A stretch of 64,000 nt of DNA from Arcobacter cloacae (lineage in GTDB: Bacteria; Campylobacterota; Campylobacteria; Campylobacterales; Arcobacteraceae), in NCBI RefSeq assembly GCF_013201935.1, contig NZ_CP053833.1, positions 1 to 64,000 on the forward strand, given 5' to 3'. Positions 27,057 through 36,499 of this stretch are shown here, in pieces (within the stretch, counting starts at the first letter, position 1; the number at the start of each line of letters is the position of its first letter). Made by a program: the position numbers and the translations under genes. The notes below the pieces were generated by a model. The model did not search any database. It was not told the origin of the DNA and saw only the letters and a program-made list of their open reading frames with translations.

Positions 27057-27881
27057 TTATCTAACTATTTTTATATCTGCTGTTAATTTTTGTTTTTCAA
27101 AATACTCTTTAAGATATTTTTTTTCTCTTTCCATCATAATATCATTAAAAATTTTTGCTTTAACACTTTCGTATGGAAGAGCTGTTACACCATTTTTCCC
27201 TTTAATAAATAAAGCTACAAACTGTTTATTTGCTGTAAATATTGGAGTAAATGTATTTACTTTTGTCTCATTTAATAAGTATTGCATTTGAGCTTGTAAA
27301 CTTTGTGTCTCTAATGTAATAGGAGATCTTTGTACCTCTGAAGAAACACTCATAGGATTTTTTAAAGTTTGAGTTAAAGCAGCTTTATTTTTTGAAGTAT
27401 ATTGAACAACTTCAAAACTTTTTGCAGTAGAAAAACTATTTATATTTTTCTCATAATAAAGTTGCATATCTTCTTCTGTTGCAATTGCTAATTGACCTTT
27501 AACCAATTTTTGAATTAATTTTTGTCTAAGAACTGACTCTTTTGCTTCATTTTCAAAAATAGAGTAATCAGGATATTTTTGTTTTACAACCGATTTAAAA
27601 GTGTAAATATCCATACCATTTGAAGCAGCTAGTTTTTCAATATACTCGTTGATATCGAAAATATCAGCTGTGATATTATTTTCGGCAATTACTTGGTCAT
27701 AAAGAGTTTTGTCAATCAAATAACTAACAGCTTCATTTTTAGTTATTTTATTAACAGCCATTGTTCTGTCTATATCATAAATAGTGATTGGATCGTCATT
27801 TACTGTTATGGCAATACCATTTATCATTGATGCATAAGCAAGACTTGAACCCATTATTAGCGATAAAAAAAATTTATACAT
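27057..27881 (-). CDS. SurA-like periplasmic chaperone / peptidyl-prolyl isomerase
   Basis: The 274-residue protein (start 27881, AAGGA at 7 bases) has a signal peptide (MYKFFLSLIMGSSLAYAS), a SurA_N-like helical domain and a C-terminal region where only weak PPIase (parvulin) traces are visible. Campylobacterota homologues (PEB4/Cj1289-like) help fold outer-membrane proteins in the periplasm. The start 6 codons upstream at 27899 is less likely because it would put charged residues before the signal peptide. It is the first gene of the SurA-gatB-gpsA-tonB operon. Confidence 0.75.
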   Translation of the reverse strand: MYKFFLSLIMGSSLAYASMINGIAITVNDDPITIYDIDRTMAVNKITKNEAVSYLIDKTLYDQVIAENNITADIFDINEYIEKLAASNGMDIYTFKSVVKQKYPDYSIFENEAKESVLRQKLIQKLVKGQLAIATEEDMQLYYEKNINSFSTAKSFEVVQYTSKNKAALTQTLKNPMSVSSEVQRSPITLETQSLQAQMQYLLNETKVNTFTPIFTANKQFVALFIKGKNGVTALPYESVKAKIFNDIMMEREKKYLKEYFEKQKLTADIKIVR

Positions 27882-27903
27882 ATCATTTCCTTCTTTCATA
27901 AAG

Positions 27904-27936
27904 CAGATATTTTACCAAAAAAATGGTAAATATCTG
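27904..27936. terminator. Hairpin between the D-lactate dehydrogenase and the SurA-like gene
   Basis: CAGATATTTTACC (27904-27916) pairs with GGTAAATATCTG (27925-27936), with one bulged base, around an A-rich loop. It follows the dehydrogenase stop on the minus strand. The minus-strand T-run is short, so it may act as a processing or partial terminator. Confidence 0.55.
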
Positions 27937-27952
27937 TTTTATAGAAAAAAGA

Positions 27953-30793
27953 TTATATGTTTTTAGCCTTAGTAACTCTGTTTATTAGATAAAAAATAGA
28001 GTTATAATCAAGTCCTGATTCATCACTTAATCCAATTTCACAAGTTTTACTTGTCGAAAATGCCATTTTAGCGCCAGCTGTTTGCTCTTTTAAATATCTT
28101 AGGGCTGATTTGTTTAATTCAGGAAAATTAAATCCTCTATCACCTGCGAATCCACAGCATTTTACATCTGATGGAATAATTACTGTTGTTGAGCATAAAT
28201 TCGCTAATTTTTTAAACTTATCTTCAAGACCCATTTTTCTTGAACTACAAGTTGTATGGATTGTAATTGGCTCATTTATAGGTGTAAACTCTAAATCTTT
28301 TGTCAAGAACTCTAAAGCAAACTCTATTGGTTCATAAATATCAAGTTTATGTGAAAAACTCTCCATCATCTTTTTTGTACAAGGACTTGTATCACATAAA
28401 ATTGGATATTCACCAAATTCACTTGCATATAATAAAGCATCTTCTAATTGTGATGATTTTGTATTTGAAGCTTCAATAAAACCTTTAGAAGAAAAAGGCA
28501 TTCCACAGCAAAGATTTGATAAATCTTTTGGAAAAATTATTTGGTAACCAGCTTTTTGTAAAATCTCAACTGTTACATTAAATAATTGTTTTTCCTCTTT
28601 TGAGACATCATTTAATCCCATGCTTCTTGTGATACATGAAGGGAAATACACAACTTTTTTATCTCTTACTTTTTGTTCAAAATTAAGATTTATATTTGTT
28701 CCTTTTGGCATAGTAACAGACCATTTAGGAAGAGACTTTCTACTTAAATCTCTCATAGTTTTAGTAAAGGTTTCCATACTAGCTGTTCCTAAAACTTTAT
28801 GCATAAAGTTTGCACTATGAAGACCAAATCTAACACCTTTTAATGTTGCACTAAAATTATTTGCTACAAAATTTGCAATTGATTTTACCCCAGGAGTTAG
28901 TTGTTCTGCTCTTAAATGTTTTGTTAAACTTCCCGTATCAATTTTTACAGGACAGGCACTTGAGCATAAACTACATGTTGCACAAGTTTCTATTCCATCA
29001 TATTGATAAAGCTTTTTATACTCATTTGCCTCTTTTGTATTTCCTAAATGCTCAAGTCTTGAAATTTCTCTATTTATTACAATTCTTTGTCTTGGTGTTA
29101 AAGTTAATTCATTTGAAGGACAAGTTGGTTCACAAAATCCACACTCAATACATTTATCAACAATTTCATTTGTAGCAGGTAGTGTTTTTAGATTTTTAAG
29201 GTGAGCTTCTTTGTCATCATTTATTATAACACCAGGATTTAATAAACCTTTTGGGTCGAACAAAGATTTGATTTTTTTCATTATAATATAAGCATCTAAT
29301 CCCCACTCTACTTCAACAAAAGCAGCCATATTTCGTCCAGTTCCATGTTCTGCTTTTAAGCTTCCTTGATATTTTAAAGCAACTGAATTAACAACTTCAT
29401 TCATCAAGTCATCATATCTTTTTACTTCTTTTGCATCTGAGAAATCTTGTGTAAATACAAAGTGAAAATTTCCTTCTAAAGCATGACCAAAAATCAAAGC
29501 TTCACTATAATCATATTTTTTAAATAATCCTTGAAGTTCAAGTGTAGCTTCAGCTAAACACTCAATAGGATATGCAACATCTTCGATAATAACAGTTGTA
29601 CCCGTAACTCTTACAGCTCCAACTGCTGGGAATAAGCCTTTTCTTATTTTCCAATAAAGAGTATATTCATATTCATCTTTTGTGAAATAAATTTCTCTTT
29701 TTACTTCAAATTCTTTTAGTAGTTCTTCGATTTGTTTAATTTGAATATCTAGTTTTTCATCATTTAAAGCTCTTGTTTCTATTAAAAGTGCTGTTACTTC
29801 ATAATCAAAATCTTTTATAAATTTTGGCATAACGGGGTCGTTTTCTATACTTTTTAAAGCAGCTCTATCCATAAGTTCAACCGCATCAACTACAATTTGA
29901 TTTGAATCTCTTGCTAGTTTTAATTTAGTTACTGCATTACAAGCTTCTTTCATATCTTTAAAATAAATCAAAGCACTTGCTTTATCTTTTAAATCTTCAA
30001 CTGTATAGTAAGTAATCTCTTCTATAAATGCTAATGTTCCCTCACTTCCAATTATTAGATGTTGTAAAATCTCAAATTCATCATCAAAATCAATTAAAGC
30101 ATTTATTGAGTAACCACAAGTGTTTTTGATTTTAAACTTTTTCTCTATTTTTGCTCTTAACTCTTCATTCGATTTTGTTTCACGTGAAAACTCTTTTAAT
30201 TGTTCTAAAAACTCTTTATGACTTTTTCTAAAAGCATCTTTACTCTCATTACAGGCTGTATCAAGTTTTGTTCCATCTGCAAAGATTAACTTCATTGATT
30301 TAAGAGTTTTATATGAGTTCTGTGAAATTCCACAGCACATTCCTGAGGCATTATTTGCTGCAATTCCTCCAATCATAGCTGCATTTATACTAGCTGGATC
30401 AGGTCCTATTTTTTTAGAATAACGTGCAAGTAAACCATTTGCTTGTGCACCTGTAAGTGCTGGTTGAAGGGAAATAAAACTAGCATCGCTTGCAATTTTA
30501 AAGTTTGAGAAATTTCTTGAAGTTATAATCAAAATAGAATCACTAATTGCTTGACCAGAAAGTGAAGTTCCTGCTGCTCTAAAAGTTATACTTAAATTCA
30601 TAGAGTTTGATAATTCTATAATATCTTGAACCTCTTTTGCATTATCAGCTTTGATTACTATTTTTGGGATTAACCTATAAAAAGAGGCATCAGTTCCATA
30701 TGCTAAAGTATGAAGTTTATCTGTGAATATTTTATCTTTTGAAATTTTAGTTGAAATTTCATCGTAAAATTGTTGGTATCTGCTTTCTAACAT
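27953..30793 (-). CDS. FAD/Fe-S D-lactate dehydrogenase (Dld-II/GlcD-GlcF-like)
   Basis: The 946-residue fusion oxidises D-lactate (or related 2-hydroxy acids) to pyruvate and passes electrons to the quinone pool. The N-terminal half (about 35-480) is an FAD-binding and FAD-oxidase C domain (TFRAAGTSLSGQ near 70, GPDPASINAAMIGGIAANNASGMCCG near 135-160, GTGRNMAAF near 470). A double 4Fe-4S module follows (CIECGFCEPTCP and CATCSLCSSACPVK) and then two CCG domains (CCGMPF and CCGFAGDRGF). It clusters with lutABC and a two-component system on the same strand. A glycolate or 2-hydroxyglutarate preference cannot be excluded. Confidence 0.85.
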   Translation of the reverse strand: MLESRYQQFYDEISTKISKDKIFTDKLHTLAYGTDASFYRLIPKIVIKADNAKEVQDIIELSNSMNLSITFRAAGTSLSGQAISDSILIITSRNFSNFKIASDASFISLQPALTGAQANGLLARYSKKIGPDPASINAAMIGGIAANNASGMCCGISQNSYKTLKSMKLIFADGTKLDTACNESKDAFRKSHKEFLEQLKEFSRETKSNEELRAKIEKKFKIKNTCGYSINALIDFDDEFEILQHLIIGSEGTLAFIEEITYYTVEDLKDKASALIYFKDMKEACNAVTKLKLARDSNQIVVDAVELMDRAALKSIENDPVMPKFIKDFDYEVTALLIETRALNDEKLDIQIKQIEELLKEFEVKREIYFTKDEYEYTLYWKIRKGLFPAVGAVRVTGTTVIIEDVAYPIECLAEATLELQGLFKKYDYSEALIFGHALEGNFHFVFTQDFSDAKEVKRYDDLMNEVVNSVALKYQGSLKAEHGTGRNMAAFVEVEWGLDAYIIMKKIKSLFDPKGLLNPGVIINDDKEAHLKNLKTLPATNEIVDKCIECGFCEPTCPSNELTLTPRQRIVINREISRLEHLGNTKEANEYKKLYQYDGIETCATCSLCSSACPVKIDTGSLTKHLRAEQLTPGVKSIANFVANNFSATLKGVRFGLHSANFMHKVLGTASMETFTKTMRDLSRKSLPKWSVTMPKGTNINLNFEQKVRDKKVVYFPSCITRSMGLNDVSKEEKQLFNVTVEILQKAGYQIIFPKDLSNLCCGMPFSSKGFIEASNTKSSQLEDALLYASEFGEYPILCDTSPCTKKMMESFSHKLDIYEPIEFALEFLTKDLEFTPINEPITIHTTCSSRKMGLEDKFKKLANLCSTTVIIPSDVKCCGFAGDRGFNFPELNKSALRYLKEQTAGAKMAFSTSKTCEIGLSDESGLDYNSIFYLINRVTKAKNI

Positions 30794-30866
30794 TTATTTA
30801 TCCTTTTTTAAATTTTAACTTTTGAAAATGAAAATAATATGATATTAACTGATTTTTTATTTATGA

Positions 30867-31511
30867 TTAATCTGTTTTAAATATATATCCCGTATCAACA
30901 ACAGTTTGAATATAATCTTTATTTAAAATCTTTCTAACTCTTCTAATTAGACTTCGTATTGATTCTAAAGAGGCAAAATTACCTTCCCAAACATAGTTTT
31001 CTATACTTTCATATGAAATAAGTTGATTCTTTTTTGTTAAAAATAGATTTAATAAAAGTTTCTCTTTTTTGGTTAATCTACTCTCTTCATCATTTATACT
31101 TACTAAAGAGGATTTAAAATCAAAATATGAGTTTTCATCAAAATAGATTTTATCATTTTGGATATTACATAATTTTTCTATTTTTATTTCTAGTTCATCT
31201 ATAAAAAAAGGCTTTTTCAAAAAATCATTACAGCCAAAATCATAAGCTTGTTTTATAACATCAAGTTCAACACTAGCACTAATTATAATTACAGGTAAAG
31301 AGTTATAGTATTCTCTAATCTTTTTTAATATTTTTATTCCATCAATATTTGGAACATTAATGTCCAAAATAAAACAAGAAAATCCTTCGGTTACCATCTC
31401 ATAAGCATCTTTTCCATCTAAAAAAGATAAAACATTGTAACCTTTAAGATTTAATCTTTTTGTAATTGCTTCATTTAATTTTTTGTTATCTTCTAAAAGT
31501 AAAATCTTCAT
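30867..31511 (-). CDS. OmpR-family response regulator
   Basis: The 214-residue protein has a receiver domain with the acidic pocket LLEDN at 5-9, the phospho-acceptor D50 in FILDINVPNIDG and the conserved KKPF near 103, and a winged-helix DNA-binding domain (about 130-214) with ESIRSLIRRVRKIL. It is separated by 1 base from the upstream histidine kinase gene and is certainly its partner. It lies between lutC and the D-lactate dehydrogenase gene, so both are candidate targets. This is inference from position. Confidence 0.88.
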   Translation of the reverse strand: MKILLLEDNKKLNEAITKRLNLKGYNVLSFLDGKDAYEMVTEGFSCFILDINVPNIDGIKILKKIREYYNSLPVIIISASVELDVIKQAYDFGCNDFLKKPFFIDELEIKIEKLCNIQNDKIYFDENSYFDFKSSLVSINDEESRLTKKEKLLLNLFLTKKNQLISYESIENYVWEGNFASLESIRSLIRRVRKILNKDYIQTVVDTGYIFKTD

Positions 31512-31512
31512 C

Positions 31513-33708
31513 TTAAACCTTTTTATGAGGAAGTTTTATAGTAAATATTACACGATTTTCATCATTTCTAACACTTATTGTTCCTCTCATTTTATCTTCA
31601 ATTATAACTTTTGCCATATAAAGACCAATTCCCGTTCCACTCTCTTTTGTGGTGAAATATGGTTCAAAAATCGAATTTATAATTTTTTCATCAATTTTCC
31701 CACCATCATCAACAATCTGTATTGTATTGAAATTTTGACATCTTTTTATATTTATATCAATTTTATATTTCTTATTATCTTCATTTTTATTTTCAACGAT
31801 TTTATTTTTTGCATTATTTATAAGATTCAATAAAACTTGTTTAAATTCATTTTCATAACCATAAATTAATAGTTCTTCATCTTTATTTTCATAATTAAAA
31901 TTCATAATAATATTTGAATAAAAAATTTGTTTTCCAATAATTTCATTTATTTCATTTAAGGCTTTTGAGATAGAAAAAAGTTTTTTCTTAGTCGATGGTT
32001 TTAAAAAGTTTCTAAAATCACTTAGGGTTTTTGACATATATTTTATTTGAACCATAGAATCATTTACAAAATCTTTTACATTAATCTCTTTTAATTCATT
32101 TAATAAATAAGAAGTTTGTATATCTTGGACAAGTGCTGATAATTCAACTAAAGGTTCATTCCATTGATGAGCAATGGCTGCAACCATATCTCCCCTTTCA
32201 GCAAGTTTACTTTGTTGTATTAAAAACTGTTTTTGTTGAATTCTTTCTGTTATATCATCCATAATACAAACAATTCCACCAATACTTCCATCTATATTTT
32301 TATATACAGCTTTGTTTAAAATGATATGTTTCATCTCATTTGATGGGGTGTAAAATGTAAATTCAGATGTACTTGTAGAAAAAGTTTTTAATAACTCTTT
32401 ATCTATTAATGTATTTGCAGTTGCTACTTTTAATGGAAAAAAATCAAATGCAGTTTTTCCAATAATCTCATTTTTAGAGCAATTAACTAAGTTCTCAAAA
32501 CTTGTATTACAGCCTAAAAATTTTCCATCTATATTTTTATAGTATATTGGATTTGGAATAGTATTTATTAGAACTTTATCAAATTCTATTCTATTTGAAA
32601 GAGCAAGTTCAAGTTTTTCTCTTCTTTGAATATTCGCTTTTAAAATTACAACAATAATTGTTAAAATTGAAATGATTAGAAGAGTAATTATAAAAAATTT
32701 TGTATGTTCTTTATAGATTGAACTTGGTTCATTTATGATTATTGGATTATTCACATAATCTGAAATATCTATGTTGAATCTTTTTAATTCATTGTAATCA
32801 AAGATGTATAAATTAGGTGATTTTTCAAGGATTGGAATATCTTTAATATTCTTACCATCTAAAACTTCTAATGCCATTTTTGATACAGCTTCTCCTTGAG
32901 CAACAGCTGAAGTTAAAAGTCCTCCTACAATTCCATCATTTAAATAAAAATCCCAAAGTCCATAAATAGGGACACTACTTACTTCTTTTACTTGTTTAAA
33001 ACTTTGTTTGTATGTAAAATATTTTCCTGTTGTATCTTTAAATAATAAAACAAAAAGTATTACACTATTTTGTTTATCTAAGTTTGAAACTTTAGTTTTT
33101 AAGTTTGAAAATTCTAAATTATCTGTGTATTCTATGTTGAATTTTTCTTCATATTTTTTTATTATTGGGTCTAAATCTCTTTTTATTGCATAACCAGTTG
33201 AAGAGGTGTCATTTATTATTAAAAGATTTTTTAAATTAGGATGTAGTTTAGAAATAAGTTCAAAGTTTTTCTCTAAATCTACTTCTTCAGCAACTCCTGT
33301 CATATAATCTTTCATTCCATTTTTTTCTAATAAACTTTTATCAAAATTATTTATCCCACAAAATAGAACAGGGATATCTTTAAATAAAGTTTCGTGATAA
33401 GTGAACATAAAATCAAATGCATTATTATCACTTACAATTATTAAATCAAATTTTCTATCAAAAAATTGTTGTTCATATAATTTTGCTAAATTTTTTATAT
33501 ATTCATTTTCATCAATTCTTTTTGTATCCATATAAACAGTAGTTAATTCTATGTTTTTGTGTTTTGCAAAATTTTTTTCAATAGTTTTTGAAATGTCATC
33601 ACTCCAACTATAACCTTTATGATAAGAGTGAATTAATAATACCTCTTTTGGTTCATTTGCAAATAAGAAGTTGTAAAAAAGTATGCTAAATAGTAAAAAA
33701 TATTTCAT
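31513..33708 (-). CDS. Sensor histidine kinase with periplasmic binding-protein-like domain
   Basis: The 731-residue protein has a signal/first segment (MKYFLLFSILFYNFLFA), a large periplasmic region (about 20-330) with the look of an ABC-type substrate-binding domain (VLLIHSYHKGYSWSDDI, DLIIVSDNNAFDFM, PVLFCGINNF, DGIVGGLLTSAVAQGE), a membrane segment (about 335-357), a PAS domain (about 375-500), an H-box AIAHQWNEPL near 513 and an HATPase domain with GTGIGLYMAKVI near 697. The H-box HQWNEPL is of the variant HisKA type common in these bacteria. It is fused sensing and signalling. The ligand is unknown; position among lactate genes suggests lactate or a related acid. Confidence 0.82.
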   Translation of the reverse strand: MKYFLLFSILFYNFLFANEPKEVLLIHSYHKGYSWSDDISKTIEKNFAKHKNIELTTVYMDTKRIDENEYIKNLAKLYEQQFFDRKFDLIIVSDNNAFDFMFTYHETLFKDIPVLFCGINNFDKSLLEKNGMKDYMTGVAEEVDLEKNFELISKLHPNLKNLLIINDTSSTGYAIKRDLDPIIKKYEEKFNIEYTDNLEFSNLKTKVSNLDKQNSVILFVLLFKDTTGKYFTYKQSFKQVKEVSSVPIYGLWDFYLNDGIVGGLLTSAVAQGEAVSKMALEVLDGKNIKDIPILEKSPNLYIFDYNELKRFNIDISDYVNNPIIINEPSSIYKEHTKFFIITLLIISILTIIVVILKANIQRREKLELALSNRIEFDKVLINTIPNPIYYKNIDGKFLGCNTSFENLVNCSKNEIIGKTAFDFFPLKVATANTLIDKELLKTFSTSTSEFTFYTPSNEMKHIILNKAVYKNIDGSIGGIVCIMDDITERIQQKQFLIQQSKLAERGDMVAAIAHQWNEPLVELSALVQDIQTSYLLNELKEINVKDFVNDSMVQIKYMSKTLSDFRNFLKPSTKKKLFSISKALNEINEIIGKQIFYSNIIMNFNYENKDEELLIYGYENEFKQVLLNLINNAKNKIVENKNEDNKKYKIDINIKRCQNFNTIQIVDDGGKIDEKIINSIFEPYFTTKESGTGIGLYMAKVIIEDKMRGTISVRNDENRVIFTIKLPHKKV

Positions 33709-33733
33709 TATTATCCCCTATTTAGCAATTATA

Positions 33734-34321
33734 TCAAGATTTCAGAAAAATCACATATCCTGATTTTGGACCATGTGCTCCAATTACAAGTGATTGTTCA
33801 ATATCTGCTGTTTTTGAAGGACCTGAAATAAAAACTCCATATCCACTATCTTCAAAAGAGATTCTTTTATAAGCTTCATGCATATTATCTAAAATCTCTT
33901 TTTCATCAATTACAATCACAATATTTTGAGCAATAAAATATAAAGCTCTATGTCTGTTACTTTCATTTTTCATCCAAATAGCACCATTTTCAGCAACTGC
34001 AAAATTACCTTTTACTATTGCTAAATCAATATCTTTTAAATCATGGGCATCATCAATACTATTTGAATCAAAGTTTCCTAAACTACAAGCTTCAACATTG
34101 CATGCAATCTGTTTTTCATCAGGATATAACTCTTTTATAGTTTTGTCTAAATCTTCTTTATTAATAACTAAAGCTTTCCCTCCAACACTCTCAATCATAG
34201 TTGAAAAAGTTTGAAATTTATCTTCAAATTTGATACCAAAATTTTCATAACTTGGAAGTTTTACATCTTTTACAATATTGTTTTTTCTTATAGAGTCTAA
34301 AATTTTTTCTTTACTAGTCAT
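33734..34321 (-). CDS. lutC: L-lactate utilization protein LutC
   Basis: The 195-residue protein has an LUD (DUF162) domain with AENGAIWMKN near 111 and HGPKSGYVIFL near 183, with no Fe-S motif, as in LutC. It is part of the LutABC complex that oxidises L-lactate. Its start overlaps lutB by 8 bases, and it is followed after 25 bases by the histidine kinase gene. The order lutA-lutB-lutC on the minus strand is the usual one. Confidence 0.88.
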   Translation of the reverse strand: MTSKEKILDSIRKNNIVKDVKLPSYENFGIKFEDKFQTFSTMIESVGGKALVINKEDLDKTIKELYPDEKQIACNVEACSLGNFDSNSIDDAHDLKDIDLAIVKGNFAVAENGAIWMKNESNRHRALYFIAQNIVIVIDEKEILDNMHEAYKRISFEDSGYGVFISGPSKTADIEQSLVIGAHGPKSGYVIFLKS

Positions 34322-35693
34322 CTAATTCTCCATTTCTGAACATCTCTTTGAAGCTTTTTTTAGGCATTTTTGGCAATTCTCTTTGTTTTCCCCAAACATT
34401 AGATTTGTTATATAAAATCGAATTTGGAAGTTTTGGAACTATAAATCTTGCTATTTTTCCAGCCATTTCAAATAGAGTTGGTTTATTCATTAACCATGTG
34501 GTTACCTTCATCGCCATTTTCTTTTTGCTATCTATTAAATTTGCATTTCCTAAATCTTGTCTTAGGCTATAAAGTTGTGAATCTAAATCAATCTTAACTG
34601 GACAAACATTTGTACATGAACCACATAAAGTACAAGCAAATGGTAATGAATTATGAGTATCAGGATGTCTTGCACTTCCTAAAATTGAACCAATTGGTCC
34701 AGGAATTACATATTCATAAGAGTGACCACCACTTCTTCTATATACAGGACATGTATTCATACATGCACCACATCTAATACAATTTAGAGCTTTTTTATTT
34801 TTATGTGATGCTAAAAATTGACTTCTTTTATTATCTACAATAATTATATGCATCTCTCCACCTTCAACACTAGAGTGAAAATGTGAAGTATAAGAAGTTA
34901 TTGGCTGACCCGTTGCACTTCTTGCAAGAAGTCTTGTAAATACAGATAAATCTTCAAGTCTTGGAATAATTTTTTCCATTCCCATTGAAGCTATATGTAG
35001 CTTTGGTACACTAGCTCCCATATCTGCATTTCCCTCATTTGTACAAACTACAACTCCACCTGTATTTGCTATTGCAAAATTTACCCCTGTGAGTCCTGCT
35101 TGGGCTGTTAAAAAATCTTCTCTTAAAGCACTTCTAGCTGCTCGTGTTAGATAAGTTGGGTCATAATTTCCAAGTTCTGTACCTAAATGTTCATGAAAAG
35201 TATCAGAAACATCAGATTTTTTTAAGTGAATTGCTGGAAGAACTATATGTGAAGGTGGTTCATTTCTTAATTGAACTATTCTTTCACCTAAATCTGTATC
35301 AATTACTTCAATGCCTTTTGATTCTAAATATGGATTTAAATGACACTCTTCTGTTAACATAGATTTAGATTTTACAAGTTTTTTTACATTGTGTGAATTT
35401 AGTATGTTGTAAACTATTTCATTATGCTCTTTTGCATCCATTGCAAAATGAATTTTTATACCTTTTTTTGTAGCATTTTCTTCAAATTCTAATAGATACT
35501 TATCTAAATTAGCCATTGTATGAGTTTTTATTTGATTAGCAAATTCCCTTAAGTTTTCCCATTCAGGAATTGATTTACTAGCTCTATCTCTTTTTTCTCT
35601 TACAAACCATAAAGCTTGGTCATGCCAATGCATTCTTTCATCATTTGCTACAAATTTTGTAGCATTATTTGAGTGGTTGTGATTTGTACTCAT
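34314..35693 (-). CDS. lutB: L-lactate utilization Fe-S protein LutB
   Basis: The 459-residue protein has an LUD domain in its first 300 residues and a C-terminal double ferredoxin-like motif: CIRCGACMNTCPVYRR near 307-322 and CTLCGSCTNVCPVKIDL near 357-373, which each bind a [4Fe-4S] cluster. LutB relays electrons from L-lactate oxidation. It overlaps lutC by 8 bases and lutA by 4, a typical tight operon. The name glycolate oxidase subunit seen in some databases is a less good fit than LutB. Confidence 0.93.
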   Translation of the reverse strand: MSTNHNHSNNATKFVANDERMHWHDQALWFVREKRDRASKSIPEWENLREFANQIKTHTMANLDKYLLEFEENATKKGIKIHFAMDAKEHNEIVYNILNSHNVKKLVKSKSMLTEECHLNPYLESKGIEVIDTDLGERIVQLRNEPPSHIVLPAIHLKKSDVSDTFHEHLGTELGNYDPTYLTRAARSALREDFLTAQAGLTGVNFAIANTGGVVVCTNEGNADMGASVPKLHIASMGMEKIIPRLEDLSVFTRLLARSATGQPITSYTSHFHSSVEGGEMHIIIVDNKRSQFLASHKNKKALNCIRCGACMNTCPVYRRSGGHSYEYVIPGPIGSILGSARHPDTHNSLPFACTLCGSCTNVCPVKIDLDSQLYSLRQDLGNANLIDSKKKMAMKVTTWLMNKPTLFEMAGKIARFIVPKLPNSILYNKSNVWGKQRELPKMPKKSFKEMFRNGELDD

Positions 35694-36439
35694 GGTTTAA
35701 CTCCAGCTAAAATCTCAACTATATGCATAACTTTAATTGGATTTTTATCTCTATTTATAATTCCATCCATATGCATAAGACATGACATATCAGCACCTGT
35801 TATTATTTGTGCATTTGAATCTAAATGGTCTTTGATTCTATCTTTTCCCATTGCAACTGAAATAGCTTCTTCTGCAACACTAAAAGTTCCACCAAATCCA
35901 CAGCACTCATCTTCTCTTTTTAAAGTTACAAGTTCTATATCAGACACTTTCTCTAAAAGATTTTTTAATTTTGAGTTATATGGAATATTTAATTCACTTG
36001 CAGTTGCCAGTTTTAAAACTCTATGTCCATGACATGAGTTATGAATCCCTACTTTATAAGGGAAAGAGTGTTCAAATTTTACATTTTCAATTTTAATTAT
36101 GTCATGTAAAAATTCGCAAACTTCATAAATAGAAGCTTTTACTTTATTATAATCTTCATCATCATCAAAAAATTCACCGTAATGTTCTTTTACCATAGTA
36201 ACACATGAACCACTAGGTGCAACGATATAATCATAATTTTTAAAAGTTTTTACAAAAGAGATTGCTAAATCTTTTACATCTTTTGAGCAACCAGAATTTG
36301 CCATAGGTTGTCCACAGCAAGTTTGACTTAATGGATAGTCAACCTCTAATCCTTGATTTTTTAATATTTTATAAGTTGCTTTGCAAACTAGAGGATATAG
36401 TTCATTCATAAAACATGGAATAAATAGACCAATTTTCAT
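35690..36439 (-). CDS. lutA: L-lactate utilization protein LutA (CCG domains)
   Basis: The 249-residue protein is a pair of CCG domains, with the cysteine-rich motifs CCGQPMANSG near 41 and CCGFGGTFSV near 177 and HNSCHGHR near 135. Such domains bind a non-cubane [4Fe-4S] cluster in heterodisulfide-reductase and lactate-oxidising complexes. It is the first gene of the lut operon. A TATAAT with an upstream TG (extended -10) at 36461-36456 lies 17 bases before its start. The start codon follows AGGAG. Confidence 0.93.
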   Translation of the reverse strand: MKIGLFIPCFMNELYPLVCKATYKILKNQGLEVDYPLSQTCCGQPMANSGCSKDVKDLAISFVKTFKNYDYIVAPSGSCVTMVKEHYGEFFDDDEDYNKVKASIYEVCEFLHDIIKIENVKFEHSFPYKVGIHNSCHGHRVLKLATASELNIPYNSKLKNLLEKVSDIELVTLKREDECCGFGGTFSVAEEAISVAMGKDRIKDHLDSNAQIITGADMSCLMHMDGIINRDKNPIKVMHIVEILAGVKP

Positions 36440-36455
36440 ATTTTCTCCTTTATTA

Positions 36456-36461
36456 ATTATA
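36456..36461 (-). promoter_or_regulatory. Extended -10 promoter box of the lut operon
   Basis: On the minus strand TTGCTATAAT gives TATAAT preceded by TG-N, an extended -10. Transcription would begin near 36449 and proceed into lutA. A -35 at the normal distance is not convincing, as expected for extended -10 promoters. Confidence 0.55.
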
Positions 36462-36499
36462 GCAATTCTATATTCAAAATATGAGAAACTTATGATATT

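Noticed and set aside
27904-27936. Riboswitch in the gap after the D-lactate dehydrogenase
   Set aside because: The only structure is one hairpin with an A-rich loop, better explained as a terminator.
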